Made by a program: the position numbers and the translations under genes
Assembly (NCBI GenBank): GCA_949752735.1
Contig: OX457036.1
Span: 9,565,911 to 9,629,910 of the forward strand
Reading direction: 5' to 3'
Length of the DNA: 64,000 bases
Source: Lumbricus terrestris
Lineage: Eukaryota; Annelida; Clitellata; Crassiclitellata; Lumbricidae
The notes under the pieces: generated by a model
The model's input: the letters and a program-made list of their open reading frames with translations, nothing else
Database searches by the model: none
What the model was told of the DNA's origin: nothing
In this document: piece after piece, positions 1 through 26,474 of the stretch
Numbering within the stretch: the stretch's first letter is position 1
Layout: the number at the start of each line of letters is the position of its first letter

Positions 1-480
1 CCAAAATGTTGTTTTTATTTGGTAATTAAAAGATTGCATTTTATTGTAACTGAAAACTTCTGACTAAAGCTCTTGCTGCGAGAGGACTTGATTACCATTT
101 TGACAAATACAATACAATGCAAAGTCAACTATACTCGCGATTTGACTCCAATACCTGAACATTTGCATATACCTGTTGGAATACAGTTGGACGGTTTGAC
201 GAAGATTATGCAATTGACATGTCTGTCATTCCTGTGTATAATTATAAGTTCTATATCAGGCACTGCAGCTGTAGAAATTTCTAACAATAGCAAAGTGCTC
301 TAAAAGCACGTTTCGAGAGTGTATACGTACTTCAAGTCTCTTAAATGGGGTGGCTCTCCTGGGCATGACTGCTCGTGTATTTTTTTTACCTGTGACCTTG
401 TCCTCTGTCCAGTCTTGTATACACGGTCTGCAGTGTCTGATATATTAGACAGGGAGATACTTGCCATCCGTCCGTGTAGC
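1..480. other. No recognised gene or element
   Basis: Unique-looking sequence with an open frame from 73 to 303 (MLREDLITILTNTIQ...) that has no recognisable domain. It could be a decayed transposon ORF. I cannot support a function. Confidence 0.2.
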
Positions 481-1000
481 TGTAGCCCAATTTCAAACAC
501 GGGAAGGCTATTCTGGGCGTGAAATTGCTATTCTGATAGAGACTTGCTATGCTTGACGAGACTTGCTATCCCCTCCAACTGTAACCGACTTTCAAACACT
601 GGAAGGCTATTTTGGGCGTGGCTTGCTATTCTGAACTTGCAGCCCCTCTGGTTTTAACCCATTTTCAACACTGGTAGGCTATTCTGGGCATGAAGTTGCC
701 ATTCTGGGTGAGACTTGCTAGTCCATCCAACTGCAACCGACTTTCAAACACTGGAAGGCTATTCTGGGCGAGACTTGCTATTGTGGGCGTGGCTTGCTAT
801 TATGGACTTGCAGTCTCTGTGGCTCTAACCCACTTTCAAACACTGGAAGACTATCCTGGCGTGAATTGCTATTCTCAGCGAGACTTGCTATTCTCAGCGA
901 GACTTGCTATTTTAGACTTGCGATTCCTCCAGCTACATGTAACCCAGTTTGAAACATTGGAAAGCTATTCTGGGCGCGACTTGCTATTCTTGCCTTACGC
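480..1000. repeat. Degenerate long-unit tandem repeat
   Basis: Repeated blocks of CAAACACTGGAAGGCTATTC, TGGGCGTGACTTGCTATTCT and a GACTTGCAG/CCCTCTGGCTCTAACC stretch recur about every 100-140 bp with many substitutions. Confidence 0.75.
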
Positions 1001-1339
1001 TCCCTCCGGCCGTCACATACCTGGATTGGTTCCAGCGCTGTGTCTGCTGCTGCTGCTGGTTCCCTGGATCTGAAACACCATCCGTTTAATGGAAGCCAGT
1101 CTTCCATGAAGTTCCATCTACCACTTTCCGATGGCAGTTTTTTGGGTGTTCGGTTACTCCACTTGCGCAAATGCCTGTCATTGTCCCAGACCTTTTGTCT
1201 AGGGGATTTGTTGATGAACACCAGCCCCCTTTAAGACTACAATTGCTTGCTCATATTTCTTTCTATTTTTAACGTTTTGAATCATCCTATTATTAGCATT
1301 ATAGGCAGTATATAATTATAGCCTATTTATATTCTCATA

Positions 1340-1582
1340 TATGTATATAATATATTATATATGTAATATTGTATACCGTGTATATATGTGTATATATATA
1401 TATATGCATGTGTTTATATAAATCCAGGCAGTTCTATGGCACCATGCTGTTCTAAAGCTCAAGGCATCAGTTATATATAGAGTGCTCAGTGCTCACTGCA
1501 GCTCAGTGCTGTTAAGCGAAGAAGTTAATGTCCAAAATCAGGAGTAAGTGAGATTATATATTTATAAATATATATATATATT

Positions 1583-1657
<75 letters not shown>

Positions 1658-1660
1658 TGT
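1340..1660. repeat. (TA)n-rich region
   Basis: TATATA runs at 1340-1400 and an almost pure (TA)n block at 1555-1654. Confidence 0.9.
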
Positions 1661-1727
1661 CTGATGGTGGCAGCTGATGTCTGGGGATTTGCGGTAATGA
1701 TATCCATTATCACTCACCATTCATATT

Positions 1728-1918
1728 AGATGTGTGTGTGTGTGTTGGCATGATTGTGTGTTTGTGTGCTCACGTGTGTTTTGTATGTTCTTGTGTTTGT
1801 GTGTGCATGTGTGTGTCTAATGTGTGTGTGTGTGTGTGTGTGTACTTGTGTGTGTGTACTTGTGTGTATATATGTGTGTGCGTGTGTGTGTGTGTACTTG
1901 TGTGTGTGTACTTGTGTG

Positions 1919-1987
<69 letters not shown>

Positions 1988-2275
1988 CACTGTGTGCACG
2001 CGAGTGTATGTAATGTGTGTGTTCACTGTACAAGAGTGTGTCATATATGGGATATATGGCATTGTGTGTGTGTTTGTGTGCACTTGTGGTGTGTACACAT
2101 GACATTGTGAGCGTATGTTTGTGTCGAGTGCATATGTGTGACTTATACACATGCACATGCAAAAGCAAATACCACATGTCTTATATGTGCGTGTTTGTAC
2201 CGCATATAGGTGTGCAATGTGCGTGTGTATGCGTGTGTGTTTACATAGGTGTGTACAACTCTATGTGTGTGTGTT
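1728..2275. repeat. (TG)n microsatellite with interruptions
   Basis: GT dinucleotide repeat, nearly pure at 1922-1986. It is preceded by a duplicated block (GTGTGTACTTGTGTGTATAT) at about 1840-1930 and followed by degenerate TG-rich sequence to the SINE. Confidence 0.9.
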
Positions 2276-2276
2276 T

Positions 2277-2487
2277 GTATGCGCACTTGTTATAGCGCCC
2301 CTTCAAGCTCTCTTTACCCAGAGGCGCTCCCGAATGCAGAGCGGACACTGCATCGGAGTTTCACGCCGAAGCGCTGAGCAATTGCGAGTGAAGGACTTGC
2401 CCAAGGTTCCTACGCGGCAAGGTGGATTCGAACCTCGAACCTTCCGGCTTCAAGGCAACGACGCCACCACTACACCACCGCGCCCCG
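2277..2487 (-). mobile_element. tRNA-derived SINE, family A
   Basis: In reverse orientation it has a pol III-like head (GCGGTGGTGTAGTGG, GGTTCGAATCC), a body with GCTCAGCGCTTCGGCGTGAA, and a tail AGCTTGAAGGGGCGCTATAA. Nine copies or fragments occur in the window. Confidence 0.85.
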
Positions 2488-3084
2488 CGTGTGTGTGTCT
2501 GTGTGTGTGTTTACATAGGTGTGTACAACTCTACATTTGTGTGTGAGCGCGCGTGCATCAATGTTTGCATATGTATAATGAGCATGGATCTGTACGCAAG
2601 GCGTGTGGTGTGTGCTTATGTATGCACTGCAGTAGGCGTGTGGTGTGTAGGTGCAGTAGGCGTGTGATGTGTAGGTGTACTGGTTCTTGGCCAGCCGCCG
2701 CCATCGCCATCGCTTCTCCGATCGGCTAACGAAGAGGATGAAGAGGAGGAGTAGGAGGCTGAGTTGAGTGCTGGTTATGCCCCACTTCCTCTGCCTTCTG
2801 CTTGCAGTTGCTGCTGCTGATGCTGATGCTGTTGGGTTGTCAAGGGCTTTCTTTCTATATTATTATTATTATTATTATATCCACGTTGAAGAATGTTGTC
2901 GTATCGGTCACTGGTTGATCATCATGCTGGCGTTTCTCTCCTTACAGTAGACGTCCTCTTAAAGCGTTGCCATAGGAATATCTGATTATGTTTGTTCTAC
3001 CCCCCTCCACCACCCCCAACCTCCCCTCCCTCACCACTTGAAAGGTGCTATATGAATTTACGGCTACTTTGCTTCTAGAGATGC

Positions 3085-3165
3085 GCAATGGTCGAGTGAT
3101 GGTTGGTGGTTAGCGCACTGGACTGTAAATCAAGAGGGGTTCGGGGGTTCAACCCCCTCCCATGA
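3085..3165 (+). repeat. tRNA-like SINE head fragment
   Basis: GGTTGGTGGTTAGCGCACTG, GGACTGTAAATC and GGGGGTTCAACCCCC resemble A box, Tyr-type anticodon arm and B box. No acceptor-stem pairing was found, so it is a SINE relic rather than a tRNA gene. Confidence 0.45.
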
Positions 3166-3410
3166 GAAGTGATTTGTCCTCCTTCTCGTCCTCTTTATCC
3201 TGCTTCTCCTCGTCCTCCACCTCCTCTTTCTCTTCTTTCGTCTCCTCCTTCTCTACCTCTTTCTCCTCCACCTCATCCTCATCCTCTTCCTTCTCCTCTT
3301 CCTCCTTCTCTTCCGCCTCCTTCTTTTCCTTCTCCTCCTACTCCTCACACACGCACACACACACACACACAAACGCACACATATGTGTACACACACACAC
3401 ACACCTCCTT
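3166..3410. repeat. Polypyrimidine tract and (CA)n
   Basis: (CTC/CTT)n from about 3176 to 3345, followed by (CA)n to 3405. Confidence 0.9.
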
Positions 3411-3795
3411 CTGCACACCTGGCAAACTCAGTCATAATGAGTACACTGTCAGTGAGAAGATGAGATGGCAAGGGAGAGGATTGGACACTGGCCGTGGTGT
3501 GAGTGTGTGGTGTGTGTGTGCCGAGGCTAAGAAAATGAAGTCGCCAGCACTTCATACCACTGGCCTGTGTAAGGAACGGTTCATCTTGCCCCTGTTTACC
3601 CCACTTTCTTTTCACAGTCGAGTCTCCAACTCGACAGACATGTTGCTTCACAATTTCCCATCACCGATATATTGTCTGATTTAATTACTTGGTTATTGGC
3701 GCTTTAACAATGTCCACTGCATCAGTGAATGGGTGTATCATATTATTGTATATTTAAATTATATTATGCTATGTTATATCTGTTTGTACGTTTTT

Positions 3796-4010
3796 GTATG
3801 TGCACTTGTTATAGCGCCCCTTTGAGCCTGCTACTCAGAGGCACTTCCGACTACAGCGCGGATACTGCATCGGAGTTTCACGCTGAAGCGCTGAGCAATT
3901 GCGAGTGAATGACTTGCCCAAGGTCCCTACGCAACAAGTTGAGGTGAATTCGAACCTGCAACCCTCGGGCTTCAAGGCAACGAACATACCCACTACACCG
4001 CCGCACCCCA
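3796..4010 (-). mobile_element. tRNA-derived SINE, family A
   Basis: Same structure as the copy at 2277, full length, with a degraded head (CACTACACCGCCGCACCCC). Confidence 0.85.
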
Positions 4011-4349
4011 CAAAATTGTATCATCATCAATTCATCATCAATAACCTTGGGCTCAATGCCCGTAGGAGTCCGACGCCACTCTCTGTCTGAGTCTGTCTCG
4101 CGTCATGCTGTCTAGCTTCAACCGGTCCGGTCAGCAGGTCTGCTCCATACCATTAACATCTTGGAGCAGCTAGACCACCTTGTCTGATTGAAGAGAATAT
4201 TGGGAGAGAGGCATGAAGGACAACCTGGGTCAATGCCCGTATGTGTCCCACGCTCTCTCCCCCGACTCTCTCCACTGGTCTGTCCTGACCGGCCTGTGCA
4301 TGTCAAAATTATATACTGTATTACTGTATAATAATTATATATTTGTATG

Positions 4350-4398
4350 TTTGTATGTGCACTTTTTTATAGCGCCCCTTCAAGCTCCCTACTCAGGG
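4350..4398 (-). mobile_element. SINE family A, truncated
   Basis: Only the tail GTATGTGCACTT...AGCGCCCCTTCAAGCTCCCT is present; it breaks off into a G-run. Confidence 0.6.
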
Positions 4399-4399
4399 G

Positions 4400-4610
4400 T
4401 GGGGGGGAGGTTGGAGGGGAAATTTTTCCGAAAATACAAATTTGACGGGTGACGTACTGGTGGAGATCGGAGTGTGGTGAGGTGTTGTGGGATGGGTGGG
4501 GGCGTGGGGTGTGTTTTTGTGAAGTTGTGGCCGGCAGCAGGTCGAATCCTAAATTTCCCGGGCAACGCCGAGTACCCCAGCAAGTATAATATATACGTTT
4601 AGAGAAATGA
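4400..4610. other. Unclassified dispersed-repeat-like block
   Basis: G-rich sequence ending in TTTCCCGGGCAACGCCGAGT and ACCCCAGCAAG. It looks like the end of a mobile element, but I cannot assign it. Confidence 0.3.
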
Positions 4611-4659
4611 GTCTTAATATTTCACTTAAGTTTTAACACTGCCACTGTTGGTACTTCGA

Positions 4660-4745
4660 TTCAGTGTCAGCGCTGTAGTCTGGAGCACCTACGAGTAGAG
4701 AGCTGGACGGGGCGCTATAGCAAATGCGAGAAATAAATATGATGT
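4660..4745 (+). mobile_element. SINE family A, 3' fragment
   Basis: Contains GAGCACC...GAGTAGAGAGCTGGACGGGG and CGCTATAGCAAATGCGAGAA, the same tail as the copy at 57690. Confidence 0.55.
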
Positions 4746-5034
4746 AATGTAGACCTAACGTAAATAATGTTCTGAAATTTTTCGCCCCCTCAAATGACAA
4801 GTCCATGATACCACCAGTCGATGATTGAATGCCCCTCCACACCCCCAAAAAGTCCTTACTCAGTGACAGCCCCAGTGCACACTGGAACCGTAAGAGTCCA
4901 TATATACTGTCCACAGTTACATAGCAGTGCTCTGCCTCTATCCATCCGGCTACCGTGTCCGACCCAGGCTCAACCTACCGCGACCGACTTTGGATCTTGA
5001 CCTTCATCGATTTCACCCCTACCCCACTTCCCTG

Positions 5035-5240
5035 TCGTAATCTTCAGATTTCTAAAGTGCCACTCAAATGCAAAGCGCAGGCACCAGTGTATTCACGAGC
5101 GCTGTGTCTAGTCCGAAGGGTTTGTCCAGAAGAAGAGTAGCCGGAAGATGTTCATAATGATAATAAGACGATTTATATAGCGCCGTAGCTCAGCCGAGGC
5201 CGAAGGAAAGGGCGCTGTGTCATTGTCCGGTTTACTAACG
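5035..5240. repeat. Dispersed repeat shared with 55740-55860
   Basis: CTAAAGTGCCACTCAAATGC, GCACCAGTGTATTCACGAGC and GCTGTGT...GTCC match the block near 55760. A second motif ATATAGCGCCGTAGCTCAGC follows. Confidence 0.55.
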
Positions 5241-5349
5241 AGGATCATGTTTCAACTAATCGCCTCATTTGCATAAGCTGAATCCCGCGAAGTCCTCCGT
5301 TTCTTTCGACCCTTTAGAGAAACTCTCGAGGTTAGCCTACGATAGCGGA

Positions 5350-5650
5350 TGAGGAGATATCTTCTGCTGTGTGGACGTTGGTTGCCCCTGACTTCTCGGT
5401 CGGTTTTCGTCTCCTCTACCTCCGTTTAGATTTGCCCGAGGTAAACAGTCGCACGGCCGGAGGTGTAGAAGTCGCACCCGACTCTGTTGTGCCGTGGACG
5501 CGTTTTTCTGTTCCCACTGTTCTATGCGTTGACCGAGCGAGAGAAGAGAGAGCGAGAGAAGAAGTCGTGTTTACACAGCCAACAAAACATTCAAACGACG
5601 CCGCGCGACTCGACGCACCGGCGGTGTGCATGCTACTACGGACGATCGTG
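5350..5650. promoter_or_regulatory. CpG-dense block upstream of the Gs-alpha exons
   Basis: The base composition changes to GC-rich with many CpG (for example GACGCCGCGCGACTCGACGC), in contrast to the AT-rich flanks. It could be a promoter or 5' exon. No Gs-alpha start peptide (MGC) is present, so it would be an alternative or unrelated start. Confidence 0.3.
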
Positions 5651-5900
5651 TGCGTGTGTGTGTTTGTGTGCGTGTGTGAGAGAAACACGCAGACGGACAA
5701 AGAGGTAGAGAGACAGCCAGACAGAGACATACACACAGAGACATACACAGACAGAGAGACAGAGTGACAGACACACAGAGACAGAAACAACAGAGAGACG
5801 GAGACGTATGATAGAGATAGACGGACAGACAGACAGAGATAGATGAACAGACAGAGGGAGAGATAGACGGACAGACAGAGAATGAGACAGTGCGTTGTGG
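5640..5900. repeat. (GT)n then (AGAC)n purine-rich tract
   Basis: GTGTGTGTTTGTGTGCGTGT followed by degenerate (GACAGAGA)n to about 5895. Confidence 0.85.
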
Positions 5901-6082
5901 CGGAGACCGACGCGCAAGAATGTGTACTATATATATATATATAGGCAGTTGGTTCGCATTGGCTGAGGTTTCGTCTCCAGCTAATATGACCTGACGACGA
6001 CGACGACTGCAGCGGTGGCATGACCTGTTCACTGTGTTCAGACTTAGACAGTGCTGAACCGTTAGTGGCGATAACAATGGTG

Positions 6083-6245
6083 GTGTCAACGAAAGCTACG
6101 GTAGTGGTGGTAGTGATGATGGTGATGGTGGTGATGATGGTGGTGGTGGTGGTGGTGGTGATGATGGTGGTGGTGGTGATGGTGATGATGATGGTGGGAG
6201 TGGTGGTGGTGGTGGTGGGTGGTGGTGGTGGTGGTGGTGATTATG
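6083..6245. repeat. (GGT)n / (GAT)n trinucleotide array
   Basis: Interrupted GTG GTG GAT repeats; no coding value. Confidence 0.9.
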
Positions 6246-6587
6246 GCGATGATTTAGTTGTGTTGATGTTGAGAGGAAAAACTGTTGCTGTAGTAAAGCA
6301 GTGTGACCTGATTATTGTTATCTGGAGCAACTTCGGAGAATTATCAGTTTTTTTAATGAACTACTCTTGCACTACATTGAAGCTTTTTAACATCAAGATC
6401 TCGCATTTACATACATACATCAACACAAACACGTACACACACACACACACATGCAAATGCACCTTCACTCACACATACGCATATATATTGCATATAAGCG
6501 TATGCGTACGCGCACACGACATATTAATTCCGCCTATTATTCTAGTGGTTTGTGTACTGGACCATAAGTCCATAGTGTATTCGTACT

Positions 6588-6738
6588 TATTTTATTTGTG
6601 TTTATTTGTTTGTATTTATTTATTTGTTTGCATTTATTTATTTGTGTTTATTTTTTGTATTTATTTATTTGCGGTTATTTGTCTGTATTTATTTATTTGC
6701 GTTTATTTATTTGCGTTTATTTATTTGCTTTTATTCAT
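6588..6738. repeat. (TTTATTTG)n-like microsatellite
   Basis: Repeats of TTATTTATTTGCGTTTATTT just upstream of the first recognised Gs-alpha exon; they may extend its pyrimidine tract. Confidence 0.85.
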
Positions 6739-6774
6739 ATTTCTCACACTGTGTTTATCTTTTGTGTTTTTCAG

Positions 6775-22273
<15,499 letters not shown>

Positions 22274-22980
22274 GGGGGGGGAGGCGAAGACCGACGATCC
22301 CGGACGACGCACCACCGCCACCACTACGCACCACCACAGCGACCGGCAACCAAAGACACAGACAGACACTGACAGATAAACAGATGTGAACACCCGCAAT
22401 TGATGATACTGCTGCTGCTGCTGTTGGTGGTGGTGTTGGTGGTGTTGTCCTTATATCCTCCTCGCTCGAATCATGCCTTCTGGGTAGCCTGGGTATAAAA
22501 TCAGCGTCATCGTCGTCGTCGTCATCGTAGTCACGAAACACTTTGCGAGACGGAGTTAGAAGACTCTCTGTGCGACGGAGGACTGCTCCTCCTCACGGAC
22601 GGCGGACCGTTTTGATGTCGCATAAAAACACTGACCTCTCCCCGTCGGACAGTTTATAAGTTATGGTCGCCGAGCGCTCGGTCAACGCTCGGTGAGCACT
22701 CGTAGGACTCTTGTCGGAGGTGTCCCGTGCTCGGCACTCTCCGTACGCTAGTTTCCTGTTGCTGCATCGGGAGTAGGTAGGCTTTTCCTCTGCCCGCAAA
22801 TGCAGGAACGCTTCTTAGGTATATACACATCCTGGATGCAGGTTATATAGTGCGTAGAAGTAGTAGTAGCCTACTCGTGAGATGAACCTGCGAAATGCCT
22901 GTGTAGTATAATAACGAGCGCTTGTTGCTATATATGAACCAGCCAGATGCTGCCACTGTCACGTAGTTTTTTTTCCGTAT
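22274..22980 (+). other. Probable 3' UTR of the Gs-alpha gene
   Basis: CpG-rich, GC-rich sequence follows the stop codon for about 500 bp, with CGTC and GCTGCTGCT runs. No mobile element is recognisable. I did not find a confident AATAAA, so the 3' end is not defined. Confidence 0.4.
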
Positions 22981-22982
22981 CC

Positions 22983-23168
22983 TTGAGAAGCAAGTACTGA
23001 GGAGTACTTGTTGAGGAAGGAGTACTTGTTGAGGAAGGAGTACTTGTTGAGGAAGGAGTACTTGTTGAGGAAGAAAGTACTTGTTGAGGAAGAAAGTACT
23101 TGTTGAGGAGTACTTGTGATGAGTACTTGTTCAGGAGTACTTGTTGGATTCTTGCCGAGTACTTGCTG
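22983..23168. repeat. 18-bp minisatellite
   Basis: Unit GAGTACTTGTTGAGGAAG, about eight or nine copies, some shortened to GAGTACTTGTT(C/G)AG. Confidence 0.92.
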
Positions 23169-23169
23169 G

Positions 23170-24240
23170 TATTCGTTCATTTTGTTTTATTTTTTCAGTA
23201 GCCTGCTAAGTATCTGTAAAATGTGTTTTTGTCGTATGACCCGCTAAGCTTGTCCGTAGGGGATTTTTTGTGCTTTTGCGATTTCTTGACTACCATTCAG
23301 TAGTTTTGCATATGGATCCACCACAAAATTGGTTGTCTGTAGCTAAACTTCCAATGGTGGATAGCAGATATTCCAGAATAAGTAGTTTCTCGTTTGGCCG
23401 AACTCATTAGAAATACTCGATTATGTTAAATTTATTTATTCTTATGCAGATTATATGATTAATTATCAAACCGCAAATATACTTAGAAAAGAGTTAGAGA
23501 ACATGTTGCCCGTATAAGTTGCTATGATGATCGCACGATGTATAGGAAGTAGACCCGCTATGGCTTTGTAGGCAGACGATAGAACTGAAATGTTTATGCA
23601 AGATAATTGAGTTATATAAACAGGAGCACGACAGTTTTTGCAGTGTTTGTTTCGGGTATTGCATCGCATATGTCGCCTACAATAGTTTTGTGCTTTTAAT
23701 CAGAATTATATATTAGGGTCATTGATTCGAAGGGAACTTTAGCGCTGGATTCATGCGGATAGAGTTTGTGCGAATGGCGCGGCCTCTTCTACGAATGAAC
23801 AATGTATGGAATGTCAATTATATAGCCCCAACAGATTATGCGTATGCATAGGCCTATGCGTATAGCCTATAGATACATGTGTTTTTCAACATTCAACATT
23901 ATGATAAAGTTTCTGTTGGCCATGATCATGCATTCAATGGATCCGATTGCGTATTTACAGTTAGGACTCGGGAGTGAAATCGTAGGCCCATGGAGGCCTA
24001 CAGTGATCGATGACTGATTGAAGTTGAGAGATCTGATTGATTGATTCGAATGTTTGATTGCGCTTATAATTACATTCATTTAGATTTTTAAACTCTCGTC
24101 TCTTCTGGAATTGGTTACATCTTTACGTGGCTAATTCTGTACGTGTGATTCAATGCTTATTGGCTTCAACCAGAAATAGATTAGACATGGGCTAATATTA
24201 TATACACTGATGCACAAGAGATAGGATGGACAGTTCTCCT
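23170..24240. other. Intergenic, no recognised feature
   Basis: AT-rich unique sequence. No exon-like segment or known element found apart from frequent AGGCCTA motifs. Confidence 0.35.
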
Positions 24241-24252
24241 CTAGGCTATAGC

Positions 24253-24457
24253 CAGGGCTTTTTAACGTGCAGTTTTACACAAAATGTGCAGTTCTAAATG
24301 GATTCGTGCAGTTGTAGAAGCACTTCCGTCACATTCCGTGCAGTTGAAACTAGTAAAAAATAGGCCATTTTCCTCAGATTGGAAGTAATTTACCATGGAG
24401 GACGAGAAAGGAGAGGAGAGGATGTGCAGTTCTAAAAATTCCTTAAAAACAGCCCTG
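24253..24457. mobile_element. hAT-type MITE, CAGGGCTTTTTAA family
   Basis: Ends CAGGGCTTTTTAACGTGCAG and CCTTAAAAACAGCCCTG. Perfect 8-bp duplication GCTATAGC on both sides. Confidence 0.93.
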
Positions 24458-24529
24458 GCTATAGCGGTATTTTTGCAGTAGTAGGCCTAGCATATGCCTA
24501 CGTTATTATAACGATGTTTTATTGAGTTT

Positions 24530-24720
24530 TTATATGGCGGACCTTTCAAGGTAATTAAGCTACTCAGAAGAGCTCCCAGTCCATCCACGGCTAAATACAG
24601 CAGTTCTGATTCGAAGTTTTAAAGTGACATAGTGGTTTGAACTCTGCGTACCAAACTGTGCGCAGCAGCTAGAGAACCCATGAATTCCAGGTTCTATAGG
24701 CCCGGACCAGGCTGCCAGCC
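24530..24720 (-). mobile_element. CR1/L2-like LINE 3' tail, reverse
   Basis: TTTTATATGGCGGACCTTTC, AAGCTACTCAGAAGAGCTCC and the following text match the reverse copies at 29360, 31915 and 42555. Confidence 0.5.
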
Positions 24721-25379
24721 ATAGATGTAAAAAACGATGGAAACGGACTTCGTAGTTCGTTTTATTCGAAAAAATAAAAAAGCGACAAAAAGGAAAACGG
24801 AAAATAAATCGACTTTACATGTATAACATCTTCAATTCATTTTAAACTTTAAAACCTTGTTTATGCAGTTTTATCTTAATCGGCAAATATATAGGCTATA
24901 ACAACTTTATTAGTAGTCCAACACTAATTTTAATTTAAATGATATTAATCTACAACAGTTACTTTTTATAACCTTGGTTTCATAAGAAACAGAAAAGTTA
25001 AAGGTATTGAAATCCTTTCAAATTTAAACTGTGAACATAAGTTCGCATAAAATCACGCTGATCAACATAACGCAATAAAAATCTTATCAGAAATAAAGAT
25101 TAGGCCTACATATCTGTAGGCCTACTGAACTTAAAATTGATACGTATATAGCCTAGACCCCAGGCCTAAGGAGTTTATATCAAAATATGACTCCTAGAAA
25201 TTTCACTTCTTGTAGTGACCTACTATAGGCCTACATGTAATTATAAAATGCTGATGTTAAGCAATAGTTTTAATATAAAATTGACATCAGTTAGGCCAGC
25301 TGAATCCTTGAGAATACGGTGAAAACGTTGAGAATATAAGAACAAAATAAAAGTAAGGAAAACAATATAGACACGAAAA

Positions 25380-25462
25380 ATAAAAAACGAAAAAACGACG
25401 TTTCTTAGGAAGGAAGGCAAGGATTCAGCCCCCCAAAACTGAAATCCTGGCGCCGCCACTGA
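25380..25462. mobile_element. CAGTGGCGGCGC MITE, 3' fragment
   Basis: CCCCCCAAAACTGAAATCCT and GGCGCCGCCACTG are the right end only. The left end is not recognisable. Confidence 0.6.
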
Positions 25463-25731
25463 GCGCCATGTTGAATGGAAGCGCAGGGCACCAGATTAAT
25501 ATATTCACATCGAGGCTGAGTGGTTGTCCAAGATGCGAAGAGGAGAATCAATAATATTGAAGTCCCCAATCTGATATGATTAGTGGCATTCCAAAGTTCG
25601 GGAATACTATAATTATCAAGTTCTGTACGGGAGGAACTGACTGGCTGCCTATTATACAGAAACGTAGGTCTATTAAGTTTAGGATTCTAATGCGTAGGCC
25701 TAAATGCCTTGCCGACCAACCCATGATTAAC

Positions 25732-26020
25732 CAGTGGCGGCGCTAGGGGGGGGTGGCTGGGGGCTAAGCCCCCATACAAGAGGCTCAGCCCCCCTAAAAA
25801 AGGGCCATTCGAATTTTTTACATTGAAATATCCACGATTTTCGGCTGACGACTAAAAAAAGGTCGTCAGAAATTTTGGCGGCGAAAATGGAAAATTGTCA
25901 TGGAATTTCTGTTCGCGACTAAAAAAAAAGGTCGTCAGAAATTATGACGGATGAAAATGTGAAATTTTCCTCGCGAGGCTTCAGCCCCCCCCCGAAACTG
26001 AAATCCTGGCACCGCCACTG
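25732..26020. mobile_element. hAT-type MITE, CAGTGGCGGCGC family
   Basis: Ends CAGTGGCGGCGCTAGGGG and CCTGGCACCGCCACTG. Perfect 8-bp duplication TGATTAAC at 25724-25731 and 26021-26028. Confidence 0.95.
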
Positions 26021-26399
26021 TGATTAACAACCTTTGATTTTTGTCTTAGAGAGCTTTGTGTGCCAGCGCTATCAGTTCCACTCCACAGGTCGTAGGCTAC
26101 GGTCCATCTTTCGTGAATAAGTTATCTAGCATTATCCGTTATAAACTTCTTTGTATTTTGCCTCATAATTTTCCACAAACGTTTGGAAACCATTCTCTTC
26201 CATCGTGGTATACCCTATAGATATACTGTCAGGTCGGGAGCGCTTCGATCGTGGTTTATAATATACACATATATATATATAGGCCTATATATATTCGTTT
26301 AATTCATGAAAAAAGAGCAGGTTGACACACCGCAGCCTGGTACATAGTGACATTAAGAGAATAATATTTTAGTGACATATAGTGACGCTAATAGAATAA

Positions 26400-26465
26400 T
26401 ATTTTCTTTATTGAACTGTTGAACAATCCGGTTGACAGAATGCAACCGGTTACAGTGTAGGCCTA
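26400..26465 (-). mobile_element. SINE family C tail fragment
   Basis: CTTTATTGAACTGTTGAACA then ATCCGGTTGACAGAATGCAA and CCGGTTACAGTGTA match the tail of the element at 35858-36130 and the fragment at 51365. Confidence 0.55.
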
Positions 26466-26474
26466 CAATTATGC

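Noticed and set aside
3085..3165. tRNA-Tyr gene
   Set aside because: Has a Tyr-like anticodon arm but no matching acceptor stem or intron; fits a SINE relic.
4480..4600. Helitron-type end at GGCAACGCCGAGTACCCCAG
   Set aside because: Only a short resemblance, with no partner end or hairpin I can support.
5369..5767. Missing Gs-alpha first exon
   Set aside because: No MGC start, no basic helix and no P-loop; the frame runs into (AGAC)n simple sequence.
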